NCBI GenBank assembly: GCA_902778665.1
Contig: CACYYN010000007.1
Location: 1-64,000 of the forward strand
Direction of reading: 5' to 3'
DNA from: Oscillospiraceae bacterium
Lineage (GTDB): Bacteria > Bacillota > Clostridia > Oscillospirales > Oscillospiraceae
Length of the DNA stretch: 64,000 nucleotides
Positions 35,096 to 44,200 of the stretch are shown here, piece after piece (the stretch's first letter is position 1; every line of letters begins with the position of its first letter). The notes beneath the pieces are model-generated. The model worked only from the letters and a program-made list of their open reading frames with translations, had not been told where the DNA came from and searched no databases. A program made the translations under genes and the position numbers.

Positions 35096-35835
35096 TGGCA
35101 GCGATCAATCAGCTTAAGGAGGACGGGGGAATCATTATCCCCCGTCATATTGCAATTATTCTCGACGGCAACGGTCGCTGGGCGAAGAAGCGGGGCCTGC
35201 CGAGAACAGCCGGGCATGCTGCCGGCGCGGAGACGTTCCGCAAAATTGCCACCTACTGCAAAAATATCGGTGTGCAGTATCTCACGGTTTATGCCTTCTC
35301 CACCGAAAACTGGTCTCGACCGGAAGAGGAAGTAAAGTCCATCATGAAGCTGCTGGACAATTATCTCCATGAGGCGATTGCCACCATGGAGCGGGATCAT
35401 ATCCGGATGAAAATTCTGGGTGATGTGTCGGCACTGTCTCCCTCATTGCGGGCGGAAATAGAAGAGACAAATGAGATTTCAGGTCGTTATGAGGGGTTCC
35501 AGGCGAATATCTGCCTCAATTACGGGGGCCGGGCGGAGATCCTTCAGGCAGCGAAGCGCTATGCAGCTGATCTTGCAGCCGGCAGGGCTTCAGGTGATAT
35601 CACGGAAGCCGGTTTCTCCTCTTATATGTATTCTGCCGGTATTCCTGATCCGGATCTTATGATCCGTCCGGGGGGAGAAAAGCGAATTTCCAACTTCCTG
35701 CTGTGGCAGTGTGCCTACAGTGAGTTCTATTTTTCCGATGTGCTCTGGCCTGATTTCGGAACGGACGAACTGGACAGAGCAATTGCGGAGTTCAACAGAA
35801 GAGACAGACGTTTCGGAGGCGTGAAAAATGGTTAA
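35095..35835 (+). CDS. uppS: Isoprenyl transferase (undecaprenyl diphosphate synthase)
   Basis: The cis-prenyltransferase condenses isopentenyl diphosphate into the C55 carrier for cell-wall synthesis. Motifs are ILDGNGRWAKKRGLPR with the catalytic Asp, TVYAFSTENWSRP, and RPGGEKRISNFLLWQCAYSEFYF. The length (246) is normal. It overlaps frr by one base and dxr by eight. The cdsA gene that usually follows it is missing here. Confidence 0.97.
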   Translation: MAAINQLKEDGGIIIPRHIAIILDGNGRWAKKRGLPRTAGHAAGAETFRKIATYCKNIGVQYLTVYAFSTENWSRPEEEVKSIMKLLDNYLHEAIATMERDHIRMKILGDVSALSPSLRAEIEETNEISGRYEGFQANICLNYGGRAEILQAAKRYAADLAAGRASGDITEAGFSSYMYSAGIPDPDLMIRPGGEKRISNFLLWQCAYSEFYFSDVLWPDFGTDELDRAIAEFNRRDRRFGGVKNG

Positions 35836-36973
35836 TTCCATCTCGGTGCTTGGGTGCACCGGTTCCATCGGCAGGCAGACCATTGCTGTGGCGGAGCATG
35901 CCGGCATTCCGGTTGCTGCCCTGTCGGCAAACCGGAAGATCGATCTGCTGGAAGAACAGACCAGACGCCTGAAGCCTAAACTCGTTGCGGTTTACGATGA
36001 GGATGCGGCTAAGCAGTTTCGCACGGCAGTGGCTGATCTGAATGTGCGAGTTGTTTCCGGTATGGAGGGGCTGATTGAAGCCGCTGCCGGCCCGGAGAGC
36101 GAATGTGTGGTCACAGCTGTTTCCGGCTCTGTGGGCCTGAAGCCTACCCTTGCTGCCATCCGTGCCAAAAAGCGTATTGCCCTTGCCAACAAGGAGACTC
36201 TCGTGTGTGCCGGCAGCCTGGTGATGCGCTCAGCAGCTGAAGAGGGGGCCGAGATTATCCCGGTGGACAGTGAGCACTCCGCCATCTTTCAGTGTCTGAT
36301 GGGAAGGAAGAAGGGAGAACTGAAAAAAATTCTCCTCACCGGCTCAGGCGGGCCGTTTCGGGGAAAGAGACGGGAAGAACTGGAGAATATTACCCCGCAG
36401 CAGGCAGTGAAGCACCCCAACTGGAATATGGGCGCAAAAATCTCGGTGGACAGTGCCACCATGATGAACAAAGGCCTGGAATTTATCGAGGCCATGCACC
36501 TTTTCGCCGTCACGCCGGATGACATTCAGGTGGTGGTGCATCCGCAGAGCGTGATCCACTCCATGGTGGAGCTGGTTGACGGCACTGTGATTGCCCAGCT
36601 GGGCGTGCCGGACATGGGTCTGCCCATTCAGCTTGCCCTGACCTATCCGGAACGGAAAGAGTCTATGTTTGAGCATCTGGACTTTACAAAGCTTCAGGGG
36701 CTCACCTTTGAGGCACCGGATTTTGAGAAAACCCCCTGTCTGAAGCTGGCAATGGACTGTGCCCGCACGGGCGGCACGGCTCCCTGCGTGATGAGCGCTG
36801 CCAACGAGGTGGCGGTGCACATGTTCCTGCGCGGAGAAATCGGGTACAACAGAATTTATGACGTCGCGGCAGCAGCAGTAGAGGCGATTCCGGCACGGCA
36901 CACCGATGATCTGGATGAGATCCTGGATGCGGACCGGAACGCAAGAGAGTTTGTAAAGGCGTATTTTGCATGA
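35828..36973 (+). CDS. dxr: 1-deoxy-D-xylulose 5-phosphate reductoisomerase
   Basis: A 381-residue NADPH-dependent enzyme making methylerythritol 4-phosphate, the committed step of the MEP isoprenoid pathway. Motifs are LGCTGSIGRQT (NADPH binding), ANKETLVCAG, PVDSEHSAIFQ (metal and substrate) and NMGAKISVDSATMMNKGLE. It overlaps uppS by eight bases and rseP by four, indicating translational coupling. Confidence 0.97.
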   Translation: MVNSISVLGCTGSIGRQTIAVAEHAGIPVAALSANRKIDLLEEQTRRLKPKLVAVYDEDAAKQFRTAVADLNVRVVSGMEGLIEAAAGPESECVVTAVSGSVGLKPTLAAIRAKKRIALANKETLVCAGSLVMRSAAEEGAEIIPVDSEHSAIFQCLMGRKKGELKKILLTGSGGPFRGKRREELENITPQQAVKHPNWNMGAKISVDSATMMNKGLEFIEAMHLFAVTPDDIQVVVHPQSVIHSMVELVDGTVIAQLGVPDMGLPIQLALTYPERKESMFEHLDFTKLQGLTFEAPDFEKTPCLKLAMDCARTGGTAPCVMSAANEVAVHMFLRGEIGYNRIYDVAAAAVEAIPARHTDDLDEILDADRNAREFVKAYFA

Positions 36974-38031
36974 TTGTTTACATTATCGTTGCCGTCCTGT
37001 TTTTCGGTATTCTGGTCGGCATCCATGAGTTCGGCCACTTTGCAGTGGCAAAAGCCTGCGGCATCCGTGTGGAGGAGTTCTCCATCGGCATGGGCCCGGC
37101 AATTTTCAAAAAGCAGAAGGGGGAGACACTCTACTCCATCCGCTGCATTCCCTTCGGCGGCTACTGCGCTATGACAGGGGAAGACGGCGAGTCGGAAGAT
37201 CCCCGTGCATTTGTGAACCAGAAGGTGTGGAAACGCCTGCTGGTGCTTGTGGCAGGGTCTGCCATGAACTTTCTGCTCGGGTTCGTCATCGTCTTCATTA
37301 TTTACTCCGGGGCGGCGGGCTATCCCGTGCCAATGATCGCCTCCTTCATGGAGGGATGCCCTTATGAGTCGGAGGAGGCATTCCTCCCGGGAGATCAGAT
37401 TCTGAAGATTGACGGGCACCGGATTTATTCTACCGGTGATGTCTCTCAGTTTCTGAGAGAGAATACGCCCCAGGATTTTCTGATCGTCCGCGACGGACAG
37501 AAGCTCACCCTGAATGACTTTGCCATGCAGAAGCAGACTTATGAGGGCAGCGAGGAGAAGTATTTCGGCTTCCGGCTCGGCTATGACTATCTTGAGCCGA
37601 CCTTTGCCAACCACCTGAAGGCAAGTTGGGACCAGACCATGGAGTTTGTCCGTCTGGTGTGGATGAGCCTGAAGCAGCTGGTCACGGGTCAGGCGAAGGT
37701 GACGGACCTGTCCGGCCCTGTGGGGATTGTGGATATGATGGCCGAGACAGGAGAGAGTGCCGAAACAAAGGCAGAGGCTGCTTTCAACATCGCTTATCTC
37801 GGGGCATTTATCGCCGTGAACCTAGCGGTGATGAATATGCTGCCGATCCCGGCACTGGATGGCGGGAGAGTCTTCTTCCTGCTGATCACATGGTTGATCG
37901 AGACGGTTACACGCAAGAAGCTGGATCCCAAGTATGAGGGATATGTCCACGGTGCGGGCATGGTCCTGCTGCTGGGGCTGATGGCTTTTGTATTTCTGAA
38001 TGATATAGTGAGGATTGTAAGAGGTGGATAA
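36970..38031 (+). CDS. rseP: RIP metalloprotease RseP (site-2 protease)
   Basis: An integral membrane zinc protease (353 residues). The active site is HEFGH in the first helix (about residues 19-23), a PDZ domain follows at about 115-200, and the third zinc ligand lies in MLPIPALDGGR. It cleaves membrane-bound anti-sigma factors or leftover signal peptides. It overlaps dxr by four bases (ATGA) and ispG by eight. Confidence 0.95.
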   Translation: MIVYIIVAVLFFGILVGIHEFGHFAVAKACGIRVEEFSIGMGPAIFKKQKGETLYSIRCIPFGGYCAMTGEDGESEDPRAFVNQKVWKRLLVLVAGSAMNFLLGFVIVFIIYSGAAGYPVPMIASFMEGCPYESEEAFLPGDQILKIDGHRIYSTGDVSQFLRENTPQDFLIVRDGQKLTLNDFAMQKQTYEGSEEKYFGFRLGYDYLEPTFANHLKASWDQTMEFVRLVWMSLKQLVTGQAKVTDLSGPVGIVDMMAETGESAETKAEAAFNIAYLGAFIAVNLAVMNMLPIPALDGGRVFFLLITWLIETVTRKKLDPKYEGYVHGAGMVLLLGLMAFVFLNDIVRIVRGG

Positions 38032-39079
38032 GAGAAATCAGACGAGGCAGATTACCGTCCGCGGCCTGAAAATCGGCGGAGATGCTCCCGTTACCGTGCA
38101 GAGCATGTGCAACACGAAAACCTGGGATGTGGAGGCAACACTGAAGCAGATCCGTGCATTTCAGACGGCAGGGTGCGATATCGTGCGTCTGGCAGTGCCC
38201 GATGTGAAGTCGGCCGAGGCTCTCTCCGCAATCCGAGAGGGGACGGATATGCCCCTCGTGGCAGATATCCACTTCGACTATAAACTGGCTCTTATGGCAG
38301 CTGAACGCGGAATCGACAAGATCCGCATCAACCCGGGCAACATCGGGGGAGAAGAGCATGTAAAGGCTGTGGCTGAGGCATGCCGGGTGCGAAACATCCC
38401 CATCCGTATCGGTGTCAATGCGGGCAGCCTGGAGAAGCGCCTGCTGGAGAAGTACGGCCACCCCTGCCCGGAAGCTCTGGTGGAAAGCGCGAGGGATCAT
38501 GCCCGCCTGCTGGAGAAGTTCGGCTTTGAGGACATCTGCCTCTCCCTGAAGACCTCATCCGTGCCTCTCACCGTTGCCTGCTACCGCCTGGCAGCCGAGA
38601 CCTTTGATTATCCCCTGCATCTGGGCGTTACGGAGACCGGCACCGAGTATAACGGAACCATCCAGTCAGCGGTCGGCATCGGCACACTGCTGTGTGAGGG
38701 CATCGGCAACACCATCCGTGTCTCCCTGACGGCGGACCCGGTGAAGGAAGTGACTGCCGGCATCGCCATTCTGAAAGCAGCGGGACTGAGAAAAGGCGGC
38801 GTGAAATTCGTCTCCTGCCCTACCTGCGGCAGAACGGAGATTGACCTGATCGGCCTTGCAACTGAGGTGGAAAAGCGTGTTTCTTCCATACAGAAGGACA
38901 TCACCGTTGCGGTGATGGGCTGTGTTGTCAACGGCCCCGGAGAAGCCAGGGAAGCGGATTACGGCATAGCCGGCGGGGTTGACAAGGGCCTGATCTTCAA
39001 GAAGGGTGAAGTTGTCGGCACCTATCCCTATGACCGTCTTCTGGACGTCCTGATGGACATGATAGAGAGCGAAGAATAA
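38024..39079 (+). CDS. ispG: 4-hydroxy-3-methylbut-2-en-1-yl diphosphate synthase (flavodoxin)
   Basis: IspG carries a [4Fe-4S] cluster and makes HMBPP, the penultimate MEP-pathway step. Cluster and active-site motifs are CPTCGRTEIDL, VMGCVVNGPGEA and, earlier, LVADIHFDYKLAL and RINPGNIG. The start codon is GTG at 38024, inside the end of rseP, with GTGAGGA ten bases upstream. It ends the operon; the following 139 bases contain a hairpin. Confidence 0.96.
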   Translation: MDKRNQTRQITVRGLKIGGDAPVTVQSMCNTKTWDVEATLKQIRAFQTAGCDIVRLAVPDVKSAEALSAIREGTDMPLVADIHFDYKLALMAAERGIDKIRINPGNIGGEEHVKAVAEACRVRNIPIRIGVNAGSLEKRLLEKYGHPCPEALVESARDHARLLEKFGFEDICLSLKTSSVPLTVACYRLAAETFDYPLHLGVTETGTEYNGTIQSAVGIGTLLCEGIGNTIRVSLTADPVKEVTAGIAILKAAGLRKGGVKFVSCPTCGRTEIDLIGLATEVEKRVSSIQKDITVAVMGCVVNGPGEAREADYGIAGGVDKGLIFKKGEVVGTYPYDRLLDVLMDMIESEE

Positions 39080-39155
39080 TCAAAATTTGCATATTTCTGC
39101 CTCGTGAAGGGCAGCAAATGCAGGCAGACTTTCTTTAACAGAACAAGGCAATCAT

Positions 39156-39189
39156 AATCAGGGACGGCTGAAACAGTTCGTCTCTGATT
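39156..39189 (+). terminator. Hairpin between ispG and the MFS gene
   Basis: AATCAGGGACG pairs over 11 bp (one G-T) with CGTCTCTGATT around a 12-base loop. No T-run follows, so it may be a weak terminator or a leader structure of the MFS gene. Confidence 0.45.
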
Positions 39190-39218
39190 GCATCAGTACG
39201 GAATAATTGGAGACATGT

Positions 39219-40475
39219 ATGCTTGATCAGAAAAAAGCAGCCCGCCTCTGGACCAGAGATTTTACCATAATAACACTCGGTAGTGTGGTTTCCATGTTCG
39301 GAAACTCCATGTCCGGCTTTGCCATGAGCCTTATGGTGCTGGACATCTCCGACTCCACCCTGCTCTATTCTGTTTACATTGCAATGTTTACGCTCCCGCA
39401 GCTTTTTATGCCGATTGTATCCGGTGCACTGCTGGATCGTTTTTCCCGGAAGAAAACCATCTATATGCTGGACTTTGTTTCCGCATTCCTGTATATACTG
39501 ATGGCTGCGCTTCTTGCTGCGGGCTGGTTTTCATTTCCTGTATTTGCCGTATACTGCTTTATTCTCGGTGCAATTCAGAGCACCTATATGGTGGCATATG
39601 AAAGCTTCTATCCGTTGCTGATCAGCGAAGGGAATTTCCAGAAAGCCTACTCCATTGCCAGCGTGCTGGAGACTCTCTCGGCAGTGATGGTTCCTGTGTC
39701 CACATTTTTATATGGCAGAATCGGGCTTGCGCCGCTTCTGCTGGTGAACGGAATCTGCTTTTTCATAGCGGCTGTCATGGAAACCCGGATCGGCGCAGAA
39801 GAGCATTACATTGCTGAGCAGCAGAAAACAAAGCTGGAAGGCGGTCATCCTTTTCGGCAGGTTATGGCAGACACAAAGGAGGGATTCCTCTATCTCTCAC
39901 AGGAGAGAGGACTTCTTGCTGTTGCGGCATACTTTGCTTTTTCTGCCATATGCGGCGGGGTCTCGTCTGTCCTGGTGCTTCCGTATTTCAAGAATACATT
40001 TGAAAACGGAGAATACTGGTATATGTTTGTAATGGCTTTCTCGCTGGCAGGCAGGGCAATCGGAGGGATGATTCATTACAGGATGAAGATTCCTGCAGAA
40101 TACAGATATGCAACGGCGCTTGCCGTGTATGTCATCATTTCGCTTTGTGAAGGTGTTTATCTCTACTTTTCTTTCCCGGTGATGATGGCGCTGTGCTTTA
40201 TCATCGGGATCGGAGGTGTGACAAGCTACACCATCCGCATCTCAGCGACGCAAAGTTATGTTCCGGATGAGAAAAAGGGTCGCTTTAACGGAGCATTCAA
40301 TATGCTCTCTACCGTCGGAGCACTGGCAGGGGAGTTCGCTGCAGGTCTGCTGGCAGTAAAATATCCCGAGAGAGCTGTAATGCTGGCTGTGATGCTTCTC
40401 TGTGCTGTGGCAGCAGTGATTTTCATCGGCGGCGGAAAAAGACACGTGGAAGCGATCTATAACCGAAGTGAATAG
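39219..40475 (+). CDS. MFS transporter
   Basis: A 12-helix major facilitator of 418 residues. The inter-helix loop 2-3 motif appears as GALLDRFSRKK. The overall pattern resembles the enterobactin/macrolide exporter branch. Substrate is unknown. The start at 39219 follows GGAG at six bases; an upstream TTG is unlikely. The gene stands between ispG and polC, where Clostridia usually have proS or polC directly, so it looks like a later insertion. Confidence 0.87.
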   Translation: MLDQKKAARLWTRDFTIITLGSVVSMFGNSMSGFAMSLMVLDISDSTLLYSVYIAMFTLPQLFMPIVSGALLDRFSRKKTIYMLDFVSAFLYILMAALLAAGWFSFPVFAVYCFILGAIQSTYMVAYESFYPLLISEGNFQKAYSIASVLETLSAVMVPVSTFLYGRIGLAPLLLVNGICFFIAAVMETRIGAEEHYIAEQQKTKLEGGHPFRQVMADTKEGFLYLSQERGLLAVAAYFAFSAICGGVSSVLVLPYFKNTFENGEYWYMFVMAFSLAGRAIGGMIHYRMKIPAEYRYATALAVYVIISLCEGVYLYFSFPVMMALCFIIGIGGVTSYTIRISATQSYVPDEKKGRFNGAFNMLSTVGALAGEFAAGLLAVKYPERAVMLAVMLLCAVAAVIFIGGGKRHVEAIYNRSE

Positions 40476-40511
40476 GGTCCGGTATCCGTCCGTTTTCTCC
40501 TGCCGGTACTC

Positions 40512-40540
40512 TTGCTATTTCCGACAGGAGCAGGTATAAT
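40512..40540 (+). promoter_or_regulatory. Promoter of the lipoprotein gene
   Basis: TTGCTA (40512-40517), 17 bases, and consensus TATAAT (40535-40540), 32 bases before the start codon. Confidence 0.7.
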
Positions 40541-40571
40541 AACCAAAACACCAAAAGAGGATGACAGGGCA

Positions 40572-41153
40572 ATGAAAAGGAAAAAGAATCGTCTCCTGCA
40601 GATCTGTATCATCATGGCCCTTATCCTCTGCGCCTGCGGAAATGGAAATAGGGAAGAGAATCAGACCCGGATTGTCAACTGGACGCTGCCGGACGCATCT
40701 GCATTCGAGGAAGAATATAGGGACGAGCAGAATCAGACTGTCTCCGTGTCGGAAAAACCAGTGGAACAGGCGTATCGATGGAATCCCCACGGAGTGTTTA
40801 CCTATATCTACCAGAACAGGGATGACACGAACGGCTGGTCTACGGCACTGTTTAAAGTTTCATCTGTGGACTATGAGAAGCATTGTGCAGTTCTGACCTA
40901 TACGGTGAAGGACAACAGAGGCTTCCTTCTTGCTCAGAATGCAGGAAAGAATCCAAAGGAATCGGATTACACATTCGAATCCGGCGGAGAAAAAGTAGCA
41001 GGACTGGATGAAACAGAGGATGCGGACGGTACCAGACATGTTATCATATATATTTCTGACAACCATTATCTGGAGTTTACGGGAAAAGACAGACTGGAAG
41101 AAGCAAAATACTGTTTCAGAGATCTCACCTATCGCCTGAAATTTGAAGGATAA
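40572..41153 (+). CDS. Lipoprotein of unknown function
   Basis: A 193-residue protein with a lipoprotein signal sequence; the lipobox is LCAC with Cys22 as the likely lipidated residue. The mature part is acidic and predicted mostly beta. I recognise no domain. The start at 40572 is set by the signal sequence and an upstream AGAGG. It has its own promoter and lies between the MFS gene and polC. Confidence 0.78.
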   Translation: MKRKKNRLLQICIIMALILCACGNGNREENQTRIVNWTLPDASAFEEEYRDEQNQTVSVSEKPVEQAYRWNPHGVFTYIYQNRDDTNGWSTALFKVSSVDYEKHCAVLTYTVKDNRGFLLAQNAGKNPKESDYTFESGGEKVAGLDETEDADGTRHVIIYISDNHYLEFTGKDRLEEAKYCFRDLTYRLKFEG

Positions 41154-41167
41154 AATTATGCATACAC

Positions 41168-41197
41168 AGAGGACAGAATTCTGATATTCTGCCCTCT
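41168..41197 (+). terminator. Hairpin upstream of polC
   Basis: AGAGGACAGAAT pairs with ATTCTGCCCTCT (one mismatch) around a six-base loop, 14 bases after the lipoprotein stop. No T-run follows. Confidence 0.5.
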
Positions 41198-41218
41198 CAT
41201 TACCATTTAAAGCAGCAG

Positions 41219-44200
41219 ATGCCCGATGCAATGCATTGCCTGCTGCAGCGGAGGTTTACCGTTTTGGCAAATACATCTTTTCTGACAATGTTTCCCTTCT
41301 GCACTGACAGAAGCCGTGCGGCAGGAGGGCTTGATAAGGCTTATCTTCTGGATGCTTCGGTGGATGAGAGAGCGCGTACCATCACCATGCGGGTGCATTT
41401 CGCCTCAGCCCCGTCGCTTACGGATCTGGGAGCACTGGAGGAGCAGATCCGGACGGAGTTTGCTCTGTCACGGTGCAGCATACAGGCGGAGTTCCCGGCA
41501 CCCGAGGTAAATGAGAGCACTGCTGCCTCTCCGCCGGCGCCTGCCGGACAGTCCGGACAGACCGGGCAGCCGAAAGCTGCTGCCCCAACGGGAAAAATTC
41601 TCATGGGCAGGCCGCTCCGGCTGAAAACAGTGCCGATGAATACGCTCACGCTGGAATCTGGTAAAGTTGCCGTGGAGGGGGACGTGATTGCCGTCACATC
41701 CCGCACGCTGGCCAAGCGTGGCAGTGCCATATTGTGCTTTGACATCACCGACCGCACCAACTCCATCCGGATCACTAAATTCCTGCGGGAGAGCGATGAC
41801 CAGTCTATCATAGAAGCCATCTCCCTGGGTGACCATCTCACCGTCTATGGGGATGTGGTCTATTCCAAATACGATGATGACATGGTGATAGAACCCAGGT
41901 GCATCATGCGGGGAAAGAGAACCGTTCGACCCGATAATGCACCGGTCAAGCGAGTGGAGCTTCACCTGCATACGCGGTTTTCGACGCTGGATGCCCTGAC
42001 AGATCCCGCTGCAGTTGTGGAACGGGCAGCCTACTGGGGCATGCCGGCAATTGCGGTGACGGATCATGGTGTTGCACAGGCATTTCCCGATATGTGGAAG
42101 GCGGGCAAGAAGCACAATGTGAAGATCATCTACGGTTTGGAAGCGTATTATGTAAACGACATGGACGGCTCCAGCGCAGTCTCCGGCAGAAGCCAGCTCC
42201 CGCTGGACACCGAGTTTGTTGCCTTTGACACGGAGACCACGGGTCTCAACGCCCAATCCGAGCGGCTTACCGAAATCGGCGCCTGCATCTTTTGCGGTGG
42301 GGAGGTGAAGGAAGTCTTCAACACCTTCGTCGATCCGGAGATGCATATTCCCGAAAAAATCACCGAGCTCACTGGCATCCGAGATGAGGATGTTGCCGGT
42401 GCTCCTACTGAAGAAGAGGCACTTCGGGCCTTTATTGCCTTTGCCGGTAACCGCCCTGTGGTTGCCCACAACGCGTCCTTCGATATGAGTTTTCTCGGAG
42501 CAGCGGCCTCACGGCACGGCATTCGCTATACCCCCGTTGTGCTGGATACCCTTGCCATGTCTCGCGCTCTGCTGCCTGAGCTGAAACGGCACAAGCTGGA
42601 CGTGGTATCAGATCATTTAGATCTGCCCAAGTTCAACCATCACCGTGCCAGTGATGATGCCGCTGTCGTGCAGCGGATTATGGGCAAATTCATTCCGATG
42701 CTCCGTGCACGCGGCGCTAAGGTCATTGATGATATCGACGGCATCTGCCACTCTCTCCAGCGCACAGATTCCGGCAAAAGCCATCATATGATCCTTCTGG
42801 TGAAGAACAAACGCGGCCTGAAAAATCTCTATGAGCTGATCTCCCAATCCTATCTCAAATATTATCACCGCACGCCGATTGTGCCCAAGAGCATGCTCAC
42901 CCGCTATCGCGAGGGGCTGATTGTGGGCTCGGCCTGCGGCATGGGCGAGCTATACGGTGCCGTTATTCGGGGCGAGAGCGATGAGGCGCTGGAGAAAATT
43001 GCCTCCGATTACGATTATCTTGAGATCCAGCCGATCTGCAACAACGCCTTTCTGGTGGAAAACGGGAAGGCGAAGGATGAAGCCGAGCTGCAGGACTGGA
43101 ACCGAAGAATCTATGATCTGGGCAAACGGCTTGGCAAGCCGGTGGTTGCTGCGTCCGATGTGCATTTTCTGGATGCTGAAGATGAGCAGTATCGCCATAT
43201 TCTCCTGGCTGCCAAGCAGTTTTCCGATGCAGACCGTTCCTGCCCCATCTTCTTCCGCACCACCGATGAGATGCTTGCCGAATTTGCCTATTTCGGGCCT
43301 GATATTGCAAAAGAAGTCGTCATCGATTCGCCCCGGGCCATTGCCGAGCAGTGTGAGGAGATTGAGCTCCTGCCGAAGGACCTCTTTCCGCCGAAAATAG
43401 AGCATTCTGCCGAGCAGCTGCGTGACCTGGTGTATGAAAAGATGCACCGCATCTACGGCGAAAACCCGCCTGAAATTGTACAGAACCGTGTTGACACAGA
43501 GCTCAACACCATTCTTGACCACCATTATGACGTAATTTATATGTCTGCCCAGAAGCTGGTGGAAAATTCCCTCGAGCATGGGTACCTGGTAGGCAGCCGA
43601 GGCAGCGTCGGCTCCTCTATCGTGGCATTCATGTCCGGTATCACGGAGGTCAACTCTCTGCCGCCTCATTACGTCTGCCCGAAGTGTAAGCACAGCGAGT
43701 TCATCACGGACAACTCTTATGGGTGCGGCGCTGACATGCCCGAAAAAGACTGCCCGGAGTGCGGCACACGCATGAATCGAGACGGATTCAATATCCCGTT
43801 TGAAACCTTCCTGGGCTATCCGGGCAATGAAAAAACACCTGATATCGACCTTAATTTTTCCGGAGAATACCAGGCGCAGGCACATAAATACACTGAAGTT
43901 CTCTTCGGCTCCGACCATGTGTTCCGTGCCGGCACCATCGGCACCCTGGCAGAAAAAACTGCCTACGGGTACGTCAAAAAGTATCTGGAGGAGCGGGGAA
44001 TCAAAGCCACCAAGGCAGAGGAAAACCGCCTGGCCCTTGGCCTCGTGGGTGTCAAACGCACCACAGGCCAGCATCCCGGCGGGCTTGTCGTCGTCCCGCA
44101 GGATATGGATGTGACGGACTTCTGCCCTGTGCAGCACCCTGCGGATGACCCGAATTCCGACATCATTACCACCCATTTTGAATATCACTGCATGGAGGCA

